The position numbers were made by a program, and so were the translations under genes. Under the pieces are notes generated by a model, which was given only the letters and a program-made list of their open reading frames with translations, was not told the origin of the DNA and ran no database searches. Positions 32,025-40,594 of a stretch of 64,000 nt of DNA are shown here, piece by piece (the first letter of the stretch is position 1; every line of letters begins with the position of its first letter). Origin of the DNA: a virus; IMG/VR virus record IMGVR_UViG_3300017605_001488, positions 1 through 64,000 of that record; one strand, 5' to 3'.

Positions 32025-33047
32025 TTAGGACGTGGGTGGCCCGTGCACCGGGCACGACGCCCGTGCTGCAATCGCTTCGATCGACATCGTGTCATCGATG
32101 CACGTGCACATCGGCGCGTTGACGGCGGCGAGCTTCTGTGAGCTGCGCGCGGTCGGCGTCTCCTTGTCGGTGTCGGGCGGCTTGGAGTCGAGCTCGGCAC
32201 GGTCGACGTAGTACGGATCGTTCGGTGCGGTCTCCGGTTGCGTCGGTGCGGGTTCGTGCGGCACGGGGATGACCAGGCTGTCGACCCACGCGTACACGGC
32301 CTCGCGCGGACCGTTGAACACGTCGTGGTCGACGTTCACGCGCCCACCATCGATGCCCGGCACGTGCAGCGGCTTCTCGTTACCCGGTGCTTGGTCACCC
32401 GACCGTTGGTGCCATGCCCACGTCTTCCACGGGTGCGGGACATAGATGGTCGGGTTCGCCACGTACGCCGCGAGACACAACGGGCGACGTGCGAGCTCGA
32501 TGGCCTTCTCGATCGGGATGTTGCCCGCGTGCTCGTTGAAGAACGGGCCACCGGTGTACTGCACGGTGAGCCTGCCGGTGCGTGCTTCACACGCGGCATA
32601 GAACGCGAGGTGCCAATCCACGAACGGGCCACCGTTCGCGATGCGCCGCGCCTCCTCCGAATCGAGCATGTAGAACGCGAACGGCCCACCGACCGCATCG
32701 CACACGTCGATGAAGTGGTTAGCCTCCGCGACGGCGTCGTCCTTCGACGGGTCCGGGTGGTCGAAGTGGTACGCACACACGAGCAACGGACGAAGGCCGT
32801 GCGCGATGCGCAACGCATCGGTCGATCGGATGCCACGCACGTGCGGTGCGAAGTCCGGGTCGGCACCACCGTTGCCGTCGGTGGCCTTGACGATGACGCC
32901 GAGGATGGGTTCCCCGTCGTCCATCTTCGCCAACGCCACGGCGTTCCACTCGATGCGCGTGTCGGGCTGGCACGAGCTGATGTCGATCATGTGCGACACG
33001 ACCTTGCGGTCGGTCGGTGTCGGTTCCGTGGTGCGGTACGGGTTCAC
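32025..33047 (-). CDS. GH25 family lysozyme (endolysin)
   Basis: 340 residues from a GTG (GTGA overlap). GH25 muramidases cut the glycan strand of peptidoglycan. Visible landmarks: MIDISSCQ (D22), VIVKATDG, CAYHFDHPDP, YMLDSEE (catalytic D129/E131), VDWHLAFY, WAWHQRSGDQ and VNVDHDVFNG. After the catalytic domain (about 20-255) comes a Pro/Thr-rich linker and a short C-terminal tail with CTC and CPVHG, a possible metal knuckle instead of a known cell-wall-binding domain. No signal peptide, so a holin is needed. Confidence 0.9.
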   Translation of the reverse strand: MNPYRTTEPTPTDRKVVSHMIDISSCQPDTRIEWNAVALAKMDDGEPILGVIVKATDGNGGADPDFAPHVRGIRSTDALRIAHGLRPLLVCAYHFDHPDPSKDDAVAEANHFIDVCDAVGGPFAFYMLDSEEARRIANGGPFVDWHLAFYAACEARTGRLTVQYTGGPFFNEHAGNIPIEKAIELARRPLCLAAYVANPTIYVPHPWKTWAWHQRSGDQAPGNEKPLHVPGIDGGRVNVDHDVFNGPREAVYAWVDSLVIPVPHEPAPTQPETAPNDPYYVDRAELDSKPPDTDKETPTARSSQKLAAVNAPMCTCIDDTMSIEAIAARASCPVHGPPTS

Positions 33048-33421
33048 GACGCGACCGCCTCAGCCTCACGACGTTTCGCCTCGAGCTCCTTGCGCTTGCG
33101 CTCGACACACGGCGGGCAGCCCTTCCCGGTGACGCACGTGGCGCATCCGAATGCGTTGCAGAAGATGCACCGCCCCACCTCGGTCACCAGCTGCCGGCAC
33201 ATCGCGCACTCGTACGGCCAGTGATGCAAACCCACGAACACGCGCGGGTTCGCTGCCTTGAGCGCTTCCGCCACACGCGTCGCCCACAAGCTCGCCGGAC
33301 GACCGAGGCCCGCGGACACGAGCTCGTCGACCGTGATGCTGGCCGCCGCCGCCGACTCGATCAGCAGCGTTCGCGTTTCGTACGACCGGGTGCGCAGGAT
33401 CTCGTGCTTGGTCTCGTGCAT
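33044..33421 (-). CDS. Cysteine-rich zinc-binding protein
   Basis: 125 residues from MHETKHEILRTRSYETR. The C-terminal third has CAMC, CIFC, CATC and CPPC half-sites (about 70-105), enough for two zinc ions in a RING/B-box or double-ribbon arrangement, followed by a basic tail. The N terminus is helical. Function unknown. Confidence 0.6.
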   Translation of the reverse strand: MHETKHEILRTRSYETRTLLIESAAAASITVDELVSAGLGRPASLWATRVAEALKAANPRVFVGLHHWPYECAMCRQLVTEVGRCIFCNAFGCATCVTGKGCPPCVERKRKELEAKRREAEAVAS

Positions 33422-33440
33422 GCCCACGAGGCTAGCAGCA

Positions 33441-34223
33441 TCACGGGAGCCCGACCAGCTTGCCCATCTGCGCGGACAACGACCAATCGGGGTGCGCGAG
33501 CACGAACCCGATGCACCGCTCGAGGTAGTGGTTGTAGAGCGTCCCACCAATCATCCGCGTCTCGTCGTCGACGGCGTCGCCCGCACCAAGCCGTAGGTGC
33601 GTGAGCTGCACACTGTTGGGGTCGAGCAACGGGTCCTGCGGTGTGACGAACAACCGATCGTACTTGCCCGCACGCGCCAGCGCGACGAGCTCGTCGTCGG
33701 TCCATCCGTCGGTCGGGCGGTCCGGCGATGCCCCCGGCAACACCACGCGGAGCTCGTGCGCGGTCGCGATGACGAGCTTGGCACCGCGCTTCGGACTGAC
33801 GACGACGTGGTCGAATACGTGGTACGCACCACCGCCGGCCCACGTCGTCGGGGTGCACCCGTTGGTCTCGACGGCGATGCGCCACCCATCCAACCGCAAG
33901 TCGTTGATGAGGTATCGATCGACCTGCAACAGCGGTTCGCCGCCGGTGAACAAGCACCACCGCGGGCGGTTGTCGCCGATTTCGGTGGACGCCGCCCACG
34001 CACCATTCATCACCGCGATGAGGTCGTCGTGCTCAACGATGGTGCCACGCTGGAAGTCGGCATCACACCACTGCGAGCACGGGCTCGGCCCATCATCACG
34101 ATGCAATGGGTGCCCGTCCCACAGGTTGCACCCGGCGAAGTGCACCGACACCACACGCGAGCCGGCGCGGGCGCCCTCGCTCACGAGCGTGTTGTTGACC
34201 GCTTTGATTGCATACGACGACAT
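33441..34223 (-). CDS. queE: QueE-like radical SAM enzyme (7-carboxy-7-deazaguanine synthase)
   Basis: 260 residues; TAAGGAGGG precedes the ATG. QueE makes CDG, the first deazaguanine in preQ0/queuosine synthesis and in 7-deazaguanine modification of phage DNA. Landmarks are FAGCNLWDG, a cluster loop with C32, C49 and C53, FTGGEPLLQVDRY and VETNG. The Cys spacing (X16, X3) is longer than the CX14CX2C I expect for QueE, so it may be a divergent subfamily. No queC, queD, folE or dpdA is visible in this window. Confidence 0.82.
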   Translation of the reverse strand: MSSYAIKAVNNTLVSEGARAGSRVVSVHFAGCNLWDGHPLHRDDGPSPCSQWCDADFQRGTIVEHDDLIAVMNGAWAASTEIGDNRPRWCLFTGGEPLLQVDRYLINDLRLDGWRIAVETNGCTPTTWAGGGAYHVFDHVVVSPKRGAKLVIATAHELRVVLPGASPDRPTDGWTDDELVALARAGKYDRLFVTPQDPLLDPNSVQLTHLRLGAGDAVDDETRMIGGTLYNHYLERCIGFVLAHPDWSLSAQMGKLVGLP

Positions 34224-34233
34224 CGATCCCTCC

Positions 34234-34779
34234 TTAGAACGCTGGTGCGTCCTGCAAGCGTCCGGCGGCCTCCTCGGCACGTCGCCGCGCGCACGTGTCG
34301 CACACACCGGCGAGCTCCACGCGGTGCGCCGTGTGTCGCATCGGTCCGATGGGCTTGCCCCACTTGGCGCCGAGTGCGTCGGGGGCAAGCGTGAAGTACT
34401 CGACGGGTCGGACCTCGTCGCACTCCGGGCACCACCGCGCGCCGCGGTGCATGCACAACGGTTCGTCGGCGTAGTCGCAATCGTCACACCGCCACACGAT
34501 GGGGTCGCCGAACTTGTCCTTACCCGACCACCGCACGTTCGACCACGTGAGCTCAACGACCGCCGCATCCACCGTGTTCGACAAGAACATGTCGGTGCGG
34601 AACCGCCCGAACTCGACAAGGTGATCGGCTTCCTCGCGCGTCGTGAAGACGTACGGCTCCTGCCAACGATAGGTACCACCGAACCGTGTGGATCGATTCG
34701 CCCGGAAGAACGTGCCATCGCTCAACGCGATCACGAACCCTGGATGTTCAACCTCCTCACGGCTTCGCGCAGTAGACAT
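34234..34779 (-). CDS. Zinc-binding hypothetical protein
   Basis: 181 residues. [21 protein letters not shown] at about 97-119 and CDTCARRR near 160 provide two or more CxxC sites. The N-terminal 85 residues form a mixed domain ([18 protein letters not shown]). It ends ten bases before queE. Function unknown; a partner of QueE is possible but unsupported. Confidence 0.6.
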   Translation of the reverse strand: MSTARSREEVEHPGFVIALSDGTFFRANRSTRFGGTYRWQEPYVFTTREEADHLVEFGRFRTDMFLSNTVDAAVVELTWSNVRWSGKDKFGDPIVWRCDDCDYADEPLCMHRGARWCPECDEVRPVEYFTLAPDALGAKWGKPIGPMRHTAHRVELAGVCDTCARRRAEEAAGRLQDAPAF

Positions 34780-35347
34780 GTGCTCGCACCTGCAACATCG
34801 ATCCGCTCACGTTCTTGAGCGTGCACCGCCAATCGATTTTCTTCGACGTGTCGGCGACGTTCTCGGCAAAGCTCTCGACGAGGATGCCCGGTGCGGAATT
34901 GCTGCCGAGCGTCTGATCGCAACTGCCCGCGACGAGCAGGTCGACCGCCGCATCGCACGACGCCGCCACAGAGATGACCAACCCCGCGTCGACCGTGGCG
35001 AGCGCCACACGTTCGTACACGCGCGCACGATCGAGCCCAACGCCCGGGTCACCCTTCGCGCCGGGCGCACCAGGAGACCCCGACAGTCCCGGCGCACCGG
35101 GGGTTCCGGGGTCTCCCTTCGGTCCCGACGGTCCGGTGCCGCCAGTGAGACCGTCCGCACCCGCGGGTCCGGGATCGCCTTTCGGTCCCGCTGGTCCCAT
35201 CGGGCCGATGTCGCCCTTGGGTCCCTGCGCACCGACCGGTCCCGCCGGTCCACGATCGCCGGCCGCACCCACGGTACCTTCGCCCGGCACCGCTGCCTGC
35301 CCACCGCACCCGACCACGAACATCAACGCAACGAGCAACTTCCGCAT
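34757..35347 (-). CDS. Collagen-like lipoprotein
   Basis: 196 residues from [17 protein letters not shown], a lipoprotein signal with lipobox VVGC (Cys at 15). Residues about 28-103 are Gly-X-Y triplets rich in Pro, Asp and Lys ([19 protein letters not shown]), a collagen-like stalk. The C-terminal 90 residues form a Cys-containing beta-type head. After lipidation it would sit in an outer or inner membrane leaflet and reach outward. GGAGGTG precedes the start. Confidence 0.8.
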   Translation of the reverse strand: MRKLLVALMFVVGCGGQAAVPGEGTVGAAGDRGPAGPVGAQGPKGDIGPMGPAGPKGDPGPAGADGLTGGTGPSGPKGDPGTPGAPGLSGSPGAPGAKGDPGVGLDRARVYERVALATVDAGLVISVAASCDAAVDLLVAGSCDQTLGSNSAPGILVESFAENVADTSKKIDWRCTLKNVSGSMLQVRAHVYCAKP

Positions 35348-35378
35348 GACGGCACCTCCGCGCACCTCGATTGCAGTC

Positions 35379-35414
35379 CTTGAACCATCACCACCTTCCG
35401 CACAATGGTTCAAG
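35379..35414. repeat. Inverted repeat upstream of collagen-like lipoprotein
   Basis: CTTGAACCAT (35379-35388) and ATGGTTCAAG (35405-35414) are perfect inverted copies separated by 16 bases. The pair lies in the 96-base gap between the SbcC-like gene and the lipoprotein gene. It could be an operator for a dimeric repressor or the stem of an mRNA hairpin. Confidence 0.55.
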
Positions 35415-35443
35415 ATGCAAACGCCTAGCGTCCGCACGGATAC

Positions 35444-37090
35444 TCACCGAGTGTGAACCTTCCCACCCTCGACGTGCCAGTGCGCATTCGCCCGCAACAG
35501 CCCGACCAAGTCCTCGCGGTGCGAGATGACCATCACCGTGCGGTTCGCGGCGAGCTCGTGCAACGCATCAACGGCGCGCATGGTGCCGTCCCCGTCCAAC
35601 GCATCGAACACCTCGTCGGCGAACATCGTACCGGGCACATGCCCGTGCGCCGCCGCCGACACCTCGCCGAGCGCCCACACCAACGCCACGTCGATCCGCC
35701 GCCGCTCACCGCCGGACGATGCGCGGTATCCGTACCCCGCACCCGCACCGTTGACGGTCAACGCGATGGCGTCGCTTGTGCCGCCGGTCTTCTTCTCGGT
35801 GTACGGGGACAACCCCAACGCGAGCTCCTTGCCCGCGATGCGCGACAACCACGCGTTCGCGACGGCCTCGAGCCCGGTGAGCGCGCGCCCGAGGATGTGC
35901 GCTCGTATCCCCTTCGTGCCGAGCACTTGCTCGACCACCTCGAGCAACGCCACCTCGCCCTCGGAGTGCTCGAGGTCGCGCGCGTTCTCCTGCACGGTGC
36001 GTTCGTACGTCGCGATAGCATCGGTCGCCGACGCAATGACGCGTTCGAGCTGTTCCCGCATGTCGGCGGACCGGCGCGCAGCGGCAACGGCATTCTCGAG
36101 GTCGCGCACACGCGCCGCCAACGTGTTGCGCTCCTCGGTCAGCTCCTCGAGCTCGACATCGATGCTCGACACGGATGCGCGGGCCTTCGTCGCCTCGGCC
36201 TCGAGCTCCTTCTCCTCGACGACGATGCGCCCCTGCAAGTCATCGCGGAGCGTTTGCGGGATCGGTTGGGAGCACGTCGGGCACGTCTCCGCACGCAACC
36301 GCGCGAGCATCTGCCGCATCGACGCCAACGTCCCGTCGTTGCGTGAACCGACCGCGGATGCCGCGCGCGACTTCAAGGTGAGCGCACGCATGTCGTTGTC
36401 GACCCCGGTGAGCATCGCCCGCAACCGCGTCGCCTGCGCCGCCTGGTCCGCATCGACGGGCACGACCTCGTGCATCGACAGCGTCGCCCGCGTCTCCTCC
36501 AACCGGCGCGCTTCGGCGGTCAACGCCTGCATCGCATAGTCGTGCGCGGCGCGATGGTTGACCACCGCCGCGCGAGCCTTCTGCAAGTCACCACGACACC
36601 GATCGAGCGCCACATCGAACCGCCCGTCACCGATGACGATGGACTCGAGCAACCGTTTGCGCTCGGCATCGGTGGACATCGTGAAGTGCGCCGCGTCCGA
36701 CGACGAGAACACCGACGACCGCCGCCACACATCCCAATCACCCACGACCTCGCCGAGCGCTTCCTGTGCCTTGGTGGCGTTCTCGTACGTGGGCGATGCC
36801 CCACCCGTGTCCCATTGCAGGACCGTTTTCCCCTTCGTGTTCTCGCGGAGGATGTCCAACCCATCGTACGTCTCGACGTGCACGCTGCTGTACCCACCCG
36901 GACGCCACACGGGCGTACCGCGCAACGTCTTCCCCCACGCGGCCACGGACAACGCCTCGACCAACGACGACTTCCCCACGCCGTTCTCGCCGGTGACGAC
37001 GACCAACCCGCGCTCGGGGAACACGAGATCGAGCTCGTCGTACGACATGAAGTTGACGGCCTGCACACGCTTGAGGTTCAAGGCAATCAT
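35444..37090 (-). CDS. sbcC: SbcC/gp46-like recombination ATPase
   Basis: 548 residues from MIALNLKRVQAVNFMSY (ATGA overlap). With SbcD it forms the Mre11/Rad50-type nuclease that processes DNA ends and hairpins. Walker A lies at 34-42 (GENGVGKSS). Coiled coils flank a CPTC zinc hook near 280. The signature motif reads YRASSGGERRRIDVALVWAL and Walker B TMFADEVFDALDGDG. It is short for SbcC but normal for phage gp46 proteins. Confidence 0.92.
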   Translation of the reverse strand: MIALNLKRVQAVNFMSYDELDLVFPERGLVVVTGENGVGKSSLVEALSVAAWGKTLRGTPVWRPGGYSSVHVETYDGLDILRENTKGKTVLQWDTGGASPTYENATKAQEALGEVVGDWDVWRRSSVFSSSDAAHFTMSTDAERKRLLESIVIGDGRFDVALDRCRGDLQKARAAVVNHRAAHDYAMQALTAEARRLEETRATLSMHEVVPVDADQAAQATRLRAMLTGVDNDMRALTLKSRAASAVGSRNDGTLASMRQMLARLRAETCPTCSQPIPQTLRDDLQGRIVVEEKELEAEATKARASVSSIDVELEELTEERNTLAARVRDLENAVAAARRSADMREQLERVIASATDAIATYERTVQENARDLEHSEGEVALLEVVEQVLGTKGIRAHILGRALTGLEAVANAWLSRIAGKELALGLSPYTEKKTGGTSDAIALTVNGAGAGYGYRASSGGERRRIDVALVWALGEVSAAAHGHVPGTMFADEVFDALDGDGTMRAVDALHELAANRTVMVISHREDLVGLLRANAHWHVEGGKVHTR

Positions 37091-37362
37091 TCGAAGTGTC
37101 CTCTCAGGTAAACGGGTAGCTTGCCGACGTTCGCGACGATGCACCGGTGCAACCGCGCACACGTGCCCAGCGCCGCACGCATGCGCATCTGCAACGCGAT
37201 CTCCTCACGACACTCGAGCGCTTGAGCGACGGGGTCGAGCTCCGCGTACCGGGCCTTCGATCGATCGAGGATGCCGCGATACCACAGCGCTGTGTCCTTG
37301 ATGGCCGCACGCGCGCGGTCGCGGTCGTCCCGGTCACGAACGATGTGCGTGCGGCTCGCCAC
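37087..37362 (-). CDS. Small helical protein between sbcC and sbcD
   Basis: 91 residues from a GTG that shares a base with the previous TAG. Highly charged helices (RDRDDRDRARAAIKDTALWY), then ALECREEIALQMRMRAALG. Inserted between the two subunit genes with overlaps on both sides, so it may modulate the complex; this is inferred from position. Confidence 0.55.
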   Translation of the reverse strand: MASRTHIVRDRDDRDRARAAIKDTALWYRGILDRSKARYAELDPVAQALECREEIALQMRMRAALGTCARLHRCIVANVGKLPVYLRGHFE

Positions 37363-38501
37363 TACTTCCCCATGAACGCACACACGCGTGCGGCGACCGC
37401 GACGCGCTCGATCTTTTCGGGGATGGGCATCGTACGCAGGAACGCATCCAACGCCTCGGTGAACGTCTCCGCGGACCGCGCGACGTGGGCGGCCGTCTTC
37501 GCCATCGCGGTCGCCGCGGTGTGGTCGATGTCGATGTCGTACGCGGCGATCTTCTTCTTCTCGACCATGTCCCGCAACACGGCCTCGTGCGCAGGCACGT
37601 GCTCGTGCGGCACCTCGACGCGCACGTACATCGCCGGCTGCGGTCGCGGATCGCTCGGCAGCGGCTCGTGCGCCTTGAGCTTGAGGAATCGCGGGCCGGG
37701 CACCTCGTGCTTGTGCCACGTGAGGTCTCGCGTGTTGTAGATCAGCACGCCGCCGTACCCCGCGAGCCCGGGGTTGTCCCACCCGGTCGGCACCAACGCG
37801 CCGAGCTGGAATATCTCCGGCTCCTCGGCCCACGTACACCCGTCGTGCCAATTGCCCGCCATCGCCGCCGCGATGCCGTGGGTGTCCATGATGCGCGCGA
37901 GGTCATCCACCACGATCGAGTCGGGCGCGTTGGCCAACCATGTGGGCGTATCGGCGTCGGCGATGCCCATGTGAACAGCGAGCAGCCGCTTCGACGCCGT
38001 GGCGTCACCTGCGGCCTGCTCGGTGTTCTCGGCAATCATACGCGCGACGGTGTCGGGTAGCCAATCCTTCGCCGGTTCGCCCGGGCGGAACGGTACACAC
38101 AGCAGGTCCGTCTCGGGATCGATCGACACGACGGTCGGTGCGGTGATGACCAATGCGTGGTCGGTCAAGCACCCGAGCGCGTGGTCACCCGGCGTCGTCG
38201 AGTGCATGTCGTGGTTGCCGAGAAGGATGATGACGTGCGTGCTGTGGTACGCACCCGAATCGGTGTTACTGCGCAGGATGTCGAGCACCGCCGCGAGCAA
38301 CTGCGGCTCGGGTTTCGACGTGTCGAACAGGTCGCCGCACACCACGAACCATTCGCACTTCTCGGATTGCGCCAACCGCAACGCGGCGGCGAACGCGCCG
38401 AGCGCCTGCCCGCACCGCGTGTTCATCCCCGCGACGGTCGGGCCTCCGAACCGCTTGTGGTTGCCGATGTGGATGTCCGCGCAGAAAGCCAACCGCGTCA
38501 T
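37362..38501 (-). CDS. sbcD: SbcD/gp47-like exonuclease (Mre11 family)
   Basis: 379 residues from MTRLAFCADIHIGNHK (ATGA overlap). The calcineurin-like phosphoesterase motifs are present in order: DIH (9-11), VVCGDLFDTSK, LLGNHDMHST, LLAVHMG and a GNWHDG motif. These bind two Mn ions for nuclease activity. Works with the SbcC-like ATPase downstream. Confidence 0.92.
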   Translation of the reverse strand: MTRLAFCADIHIGNHKRFGGPTVAGMNTRCGQALGAFAAALRLAQSEKCEWFVVCGDLFDTSKPEPQLLAAVLDILRSNTDSGAYHSTHVIILLGNHDMHSTTPGDHALGCLTDHALVITAPTVVSIDPETDLLCVPFRPGEPAKDWLPDTVARMIAENTEQAAGDATASKRLLAVHMGIADADTPTWLANAPDSIVVDDLARIMDTHGIAAAMAGNWHDGCTWAEEPEIFQLGALVPTGWDNPGLAGYGGVLIYNTRDLTWHKHEVPGPRFLKLKAHEPLPSDPRPQPAMYVRVEVPHEHVPAHEAVLRDMVEKKKIAAYDIDIDHTAATAMAKTAAHVARSAETFTEALDAFLRTMPIPEKIERVAVAARVCAFMGK

Positions 38502-38923
38502 GGTGTCTCCTCGGGCGTGTTCGCCGCCAAGCGTTCCGCCGAATCCTTTGCCTTCATCAGCTCCACGCACCGCGGGCACCGCGTCGACTCCCCGAACACC
38601 GGCATGTCACGCACGATCGGCGGTTGCCCAACGTCGACGCCCGCTGCGTCCGAGTAGTACCCGTGATCGGGGCACACCTTGCGCTCGTCGTGCATCGGTG
38701 GCCCGCGACGGATGATCGCGACGGCGGTGGCAACACGCTCGAGGACGGCCACGGGAATCTCGACCTCGTCATACGTGTGGTGATCGGGATGGCCAAGCCA
38801 CGATCGAATCGTCGCGCTCGTTAGCTCACCGCCGCCGTACGCAAGCACCACCTCGATGCGCGCCCCACGTTCCTCGTGACCACCGAGCACCAACTCGACG
38901 TGATGCTCCTCGCGCACGTCCAT
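38498..38923 (-). CDS. Hypothetical protein with zinc-ribbon C terminus
   Basis: 141 residues from MDVREEHHVELVLGGHE. The N-terminal 80 residues are mixed alpha/beta. CPDHGYYSDAAG...CPRC (about 84-118) is a CxxH/CxxC ribbon. Coupled by ATGA to sbcD. Function unknown. Confidence 0.6.
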   Translation of the reverse strand: MDVREEHHVELVLGGHEERGARIEVVLAYGGGELTSATIRSWLGHPDHHTYDEVEIPVAVLERVATAVAIIRRGPPMHDERKVCPDHGYYSDAAGVDVGQPPIVRDMPVFGESTRCPRCVELMKAKDSAERLAANTPEETP

Positions 38924-39185
38924 GCGTTCACCCCGTGAAAAATAGGTGCGGTCTCTCCCGCCGTCACGCCCTCACCACGGTGGCCGCGGGGCATGCCCCG
39001 CAACCGTTGTGGATCTGCCCGGTATCCCGAGCTCCGTCTTTCTCGCGCAGCGTTCGCACGGTCTACGTCTGACGGCTTGACGTGGTTTCCTAGCCGGTGG
39101 CACTTCAGAAACCAGAGAACCTAACGTGCGGTGAACCTGCTCGCTTGCGCGAGCCCCGCACGGTCCCGGCGGTTCGAGTCTTGAA
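38924..39185. other. Intergenic region with two structured elements
   Basis: 262 bases with no convincing gene. Palindrome GCGGGGCATGCCCCGC lies at 38986-39001. At 39125-39162, CGTGCGG pairs with CCGCACG enclosing GCTCGC/GCGAGC; on the minus-strand transcript the inner hairpin is capped by a GCAA tetraloop. The second lies just after the ssDNA-binding-protein stop and could terminate or stabilise that mRNA. I looked for a tRNA cloverleaf and found none. Confidence 0.5.
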
Positions 39186-39986
39186 TTACTCCTTCTTCGG
39201 GTCCTTGCTCATGTCGGCGGCGGCCGTGCGCGTGCGGGGCGAACCCTCGACGCGCGTGGAACCGGGCGCCTGGTACGGCGCGCGTGCCGCGGCCTGCGGT
39301 CGTGCGAGACCCATTCCCGCCTCGGCCAGCTTCTGGAGGATGTCCTCGTACGAATCGACACGCGCGTACGACAGCAGGTTCCCCTGCATCTCGATCCACG
39401 CCATGTCACCGAGCGGTGACGACGCACGGGCCGCCGACACTTGGTACACCGTCTTGAGGCCCTGTCCCGTGCGGTTGACGACGATGTCGAACCCGTCTTC
39501 GGTCGGGTCGGTGAAGTCACCACCGGCAACCTTGTCGGCCCGAATGGTGTTCAGCTGCTCGAGCACCTTCTTGCCGAACGCGTACTTCTGCGGACCGAGC
39601 TCGGGTGCGTCCCGGTCGATCACGAACGCGTACACGCGCAACGACGGGAACAGCTTGCCGGCCACGTCGTAGTCGGCCTTGTTCCCGGTGCCGCGCAGCT
39701 GCTCCATCTTCTGACAGGCGGGGCACGGCTGTTGCGACATGACGCGCGGGCAATTGAACGACACCGCGTTCTTCATCCCGGGTAGCTCGATGTAGTGCTG
39801 ATGGGCCAGGACGAACGGGCTGCGCATCGCACCGATGGGGGGAAGGAACCGATAGACGTTCTGGCCCTCCTTGACCTTGATGAACTCGCCGCCGGTTTTC
39901 GTGGCCTCCTCGCGCTCTTGATCGACCGCCTCGAGATCGTAGGAGTTGTACTTGACCATGTTGGTCTGGGGCTTGTCGTTGGACAT
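39186..39986 (-). CDS. Single-stranded DNA-binding protein (gp32-like)
   Basis: 266 residues from MSNDKPQTNMVKYNSYD. Typical of phage gp32-like SSBs: GQNVYRFLPPIG, IELPGMKNAVSFNCPRV, the zinc motif C-x8-CPAC (about 80-92) and VYAFVIDRDAPE. The acidic helical C terminus expected for protein contacts is modest, ending in MSKDPKKE. It coats single strands at the fork, beside the polymerase and recombination genes. Confidence 0.85.
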   Translation of the reverse strand: MSNDKPQTNMVKYNSYDLEAVDQEREEATKTGGEFIKVKEGQNVYRFLPPIGAMRSPFVLAHQHYIELPGMKNAVSFNCPRVMSQQPCPACQKMEQLRGTGNKADYDVAGKLFPSLRVYAFVIDRDAPELGPQKYAFGKKVLEQLNTIRADKVAGGDFTDPTEDGFDIVVNRTGQGLKTVYQVSAARASSPLGDMAWIEMQGNLLSYARVDSYEDILQKLAEAGMGLARPQAAARAPYQAPGSTRVEGSPRTRTAAADMSKDPKKE

Positions 39987-40037
39987 CGGGAATTCTCTTT
40001 TCTGGACTGGACTGTTAGTAAGCAAGCGGACCGTGAC

Positions 40038-40583
40038 CTAAGCCTTCTTGTGGTAGCTCGCGCCTTGGTGCTGTGCACGGATGGCGGGATCGCCCTGCAT
40101 CTCCGCGCGGATGTGCGCGCCGATGGACACCACCGCATCGCGTTTGCTGCGCACGGCATCGAGCACACCGGCGAGGTGGTTCTTCTCGGCCTCGGCGGCG
40201 ATGTATGCCACTCGCGCAGCGTACACCGCATCGTCGAGCAGCAACCGCGCGGCCACCGCCGCCTCGGTCAACCCGCCCCCACGCGCGCGACCCTTCGCCG
40301 GTTTCGGCTTCGCATCGTCGGGTGTGGTCTCCGCCTCGACGGCCATCGCGTCCTCGTTGACGGCGCGGATGCGCAACTCGGCGGTCGCCTTCGTGCGCTC
40401 CCATTCGTGCTTCGCGGTCAACAACCGCTCGTACGCGTCCGAATAGCGCTGATTCCAGTACGCGAGGTCGCGCGGCACGCGCACGAACTCCTCCTGAATC
40501 ATCAACGGTTCGATCGTGACGCAGTCGAGCAGGTACGGTTCGACCTCGATGCCCTCGATGTTGGTGTTGCCGGTGTTGTCCAC
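40038..40583 (-). CDS. Helical protein next to SSB; possible recombination mediator
   Basis: 181 residues from a GTG with AAGGAGC six bases upstream (VDNTGNTNIEGIEVEPYL). EEFVRVPRDLAYWNQRYSDA and a long charged helix follow; the C terminus is basic (AQHQGASYHKKA). Its position between SSB and polymerase and its helical nature recall UvsY-type mediators, but I cannot confirm homology. Confidence 0.6.
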   Translation of the reverse strand: MDNTGNTNIEGIEVEPYLLDCVTIEPLMIQEEFVRVPRDLAYWNQRYSDAYERLLTAKHEWERTKATAELRIRAVNEDAMAVEAETTPDDAKPKPAKGRARGGGLTEAAVAARLLLDDAVYAARVAYIAAEAEKNHLAGVLDAVRSKRDAVVSIGAHIRAEMQGDPAIRAQHQGASYHKKA

Positions 40584-40594
40584 GTGAATGCTCC

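Noticed and set aside
39100-39190. GGTTCGAGTC resembling a tRNA T-loop
   Set aside because: The flanking five bases cannot form a T stem, no matching acceptor stem exists on either strand, and no anticodon arm fits.
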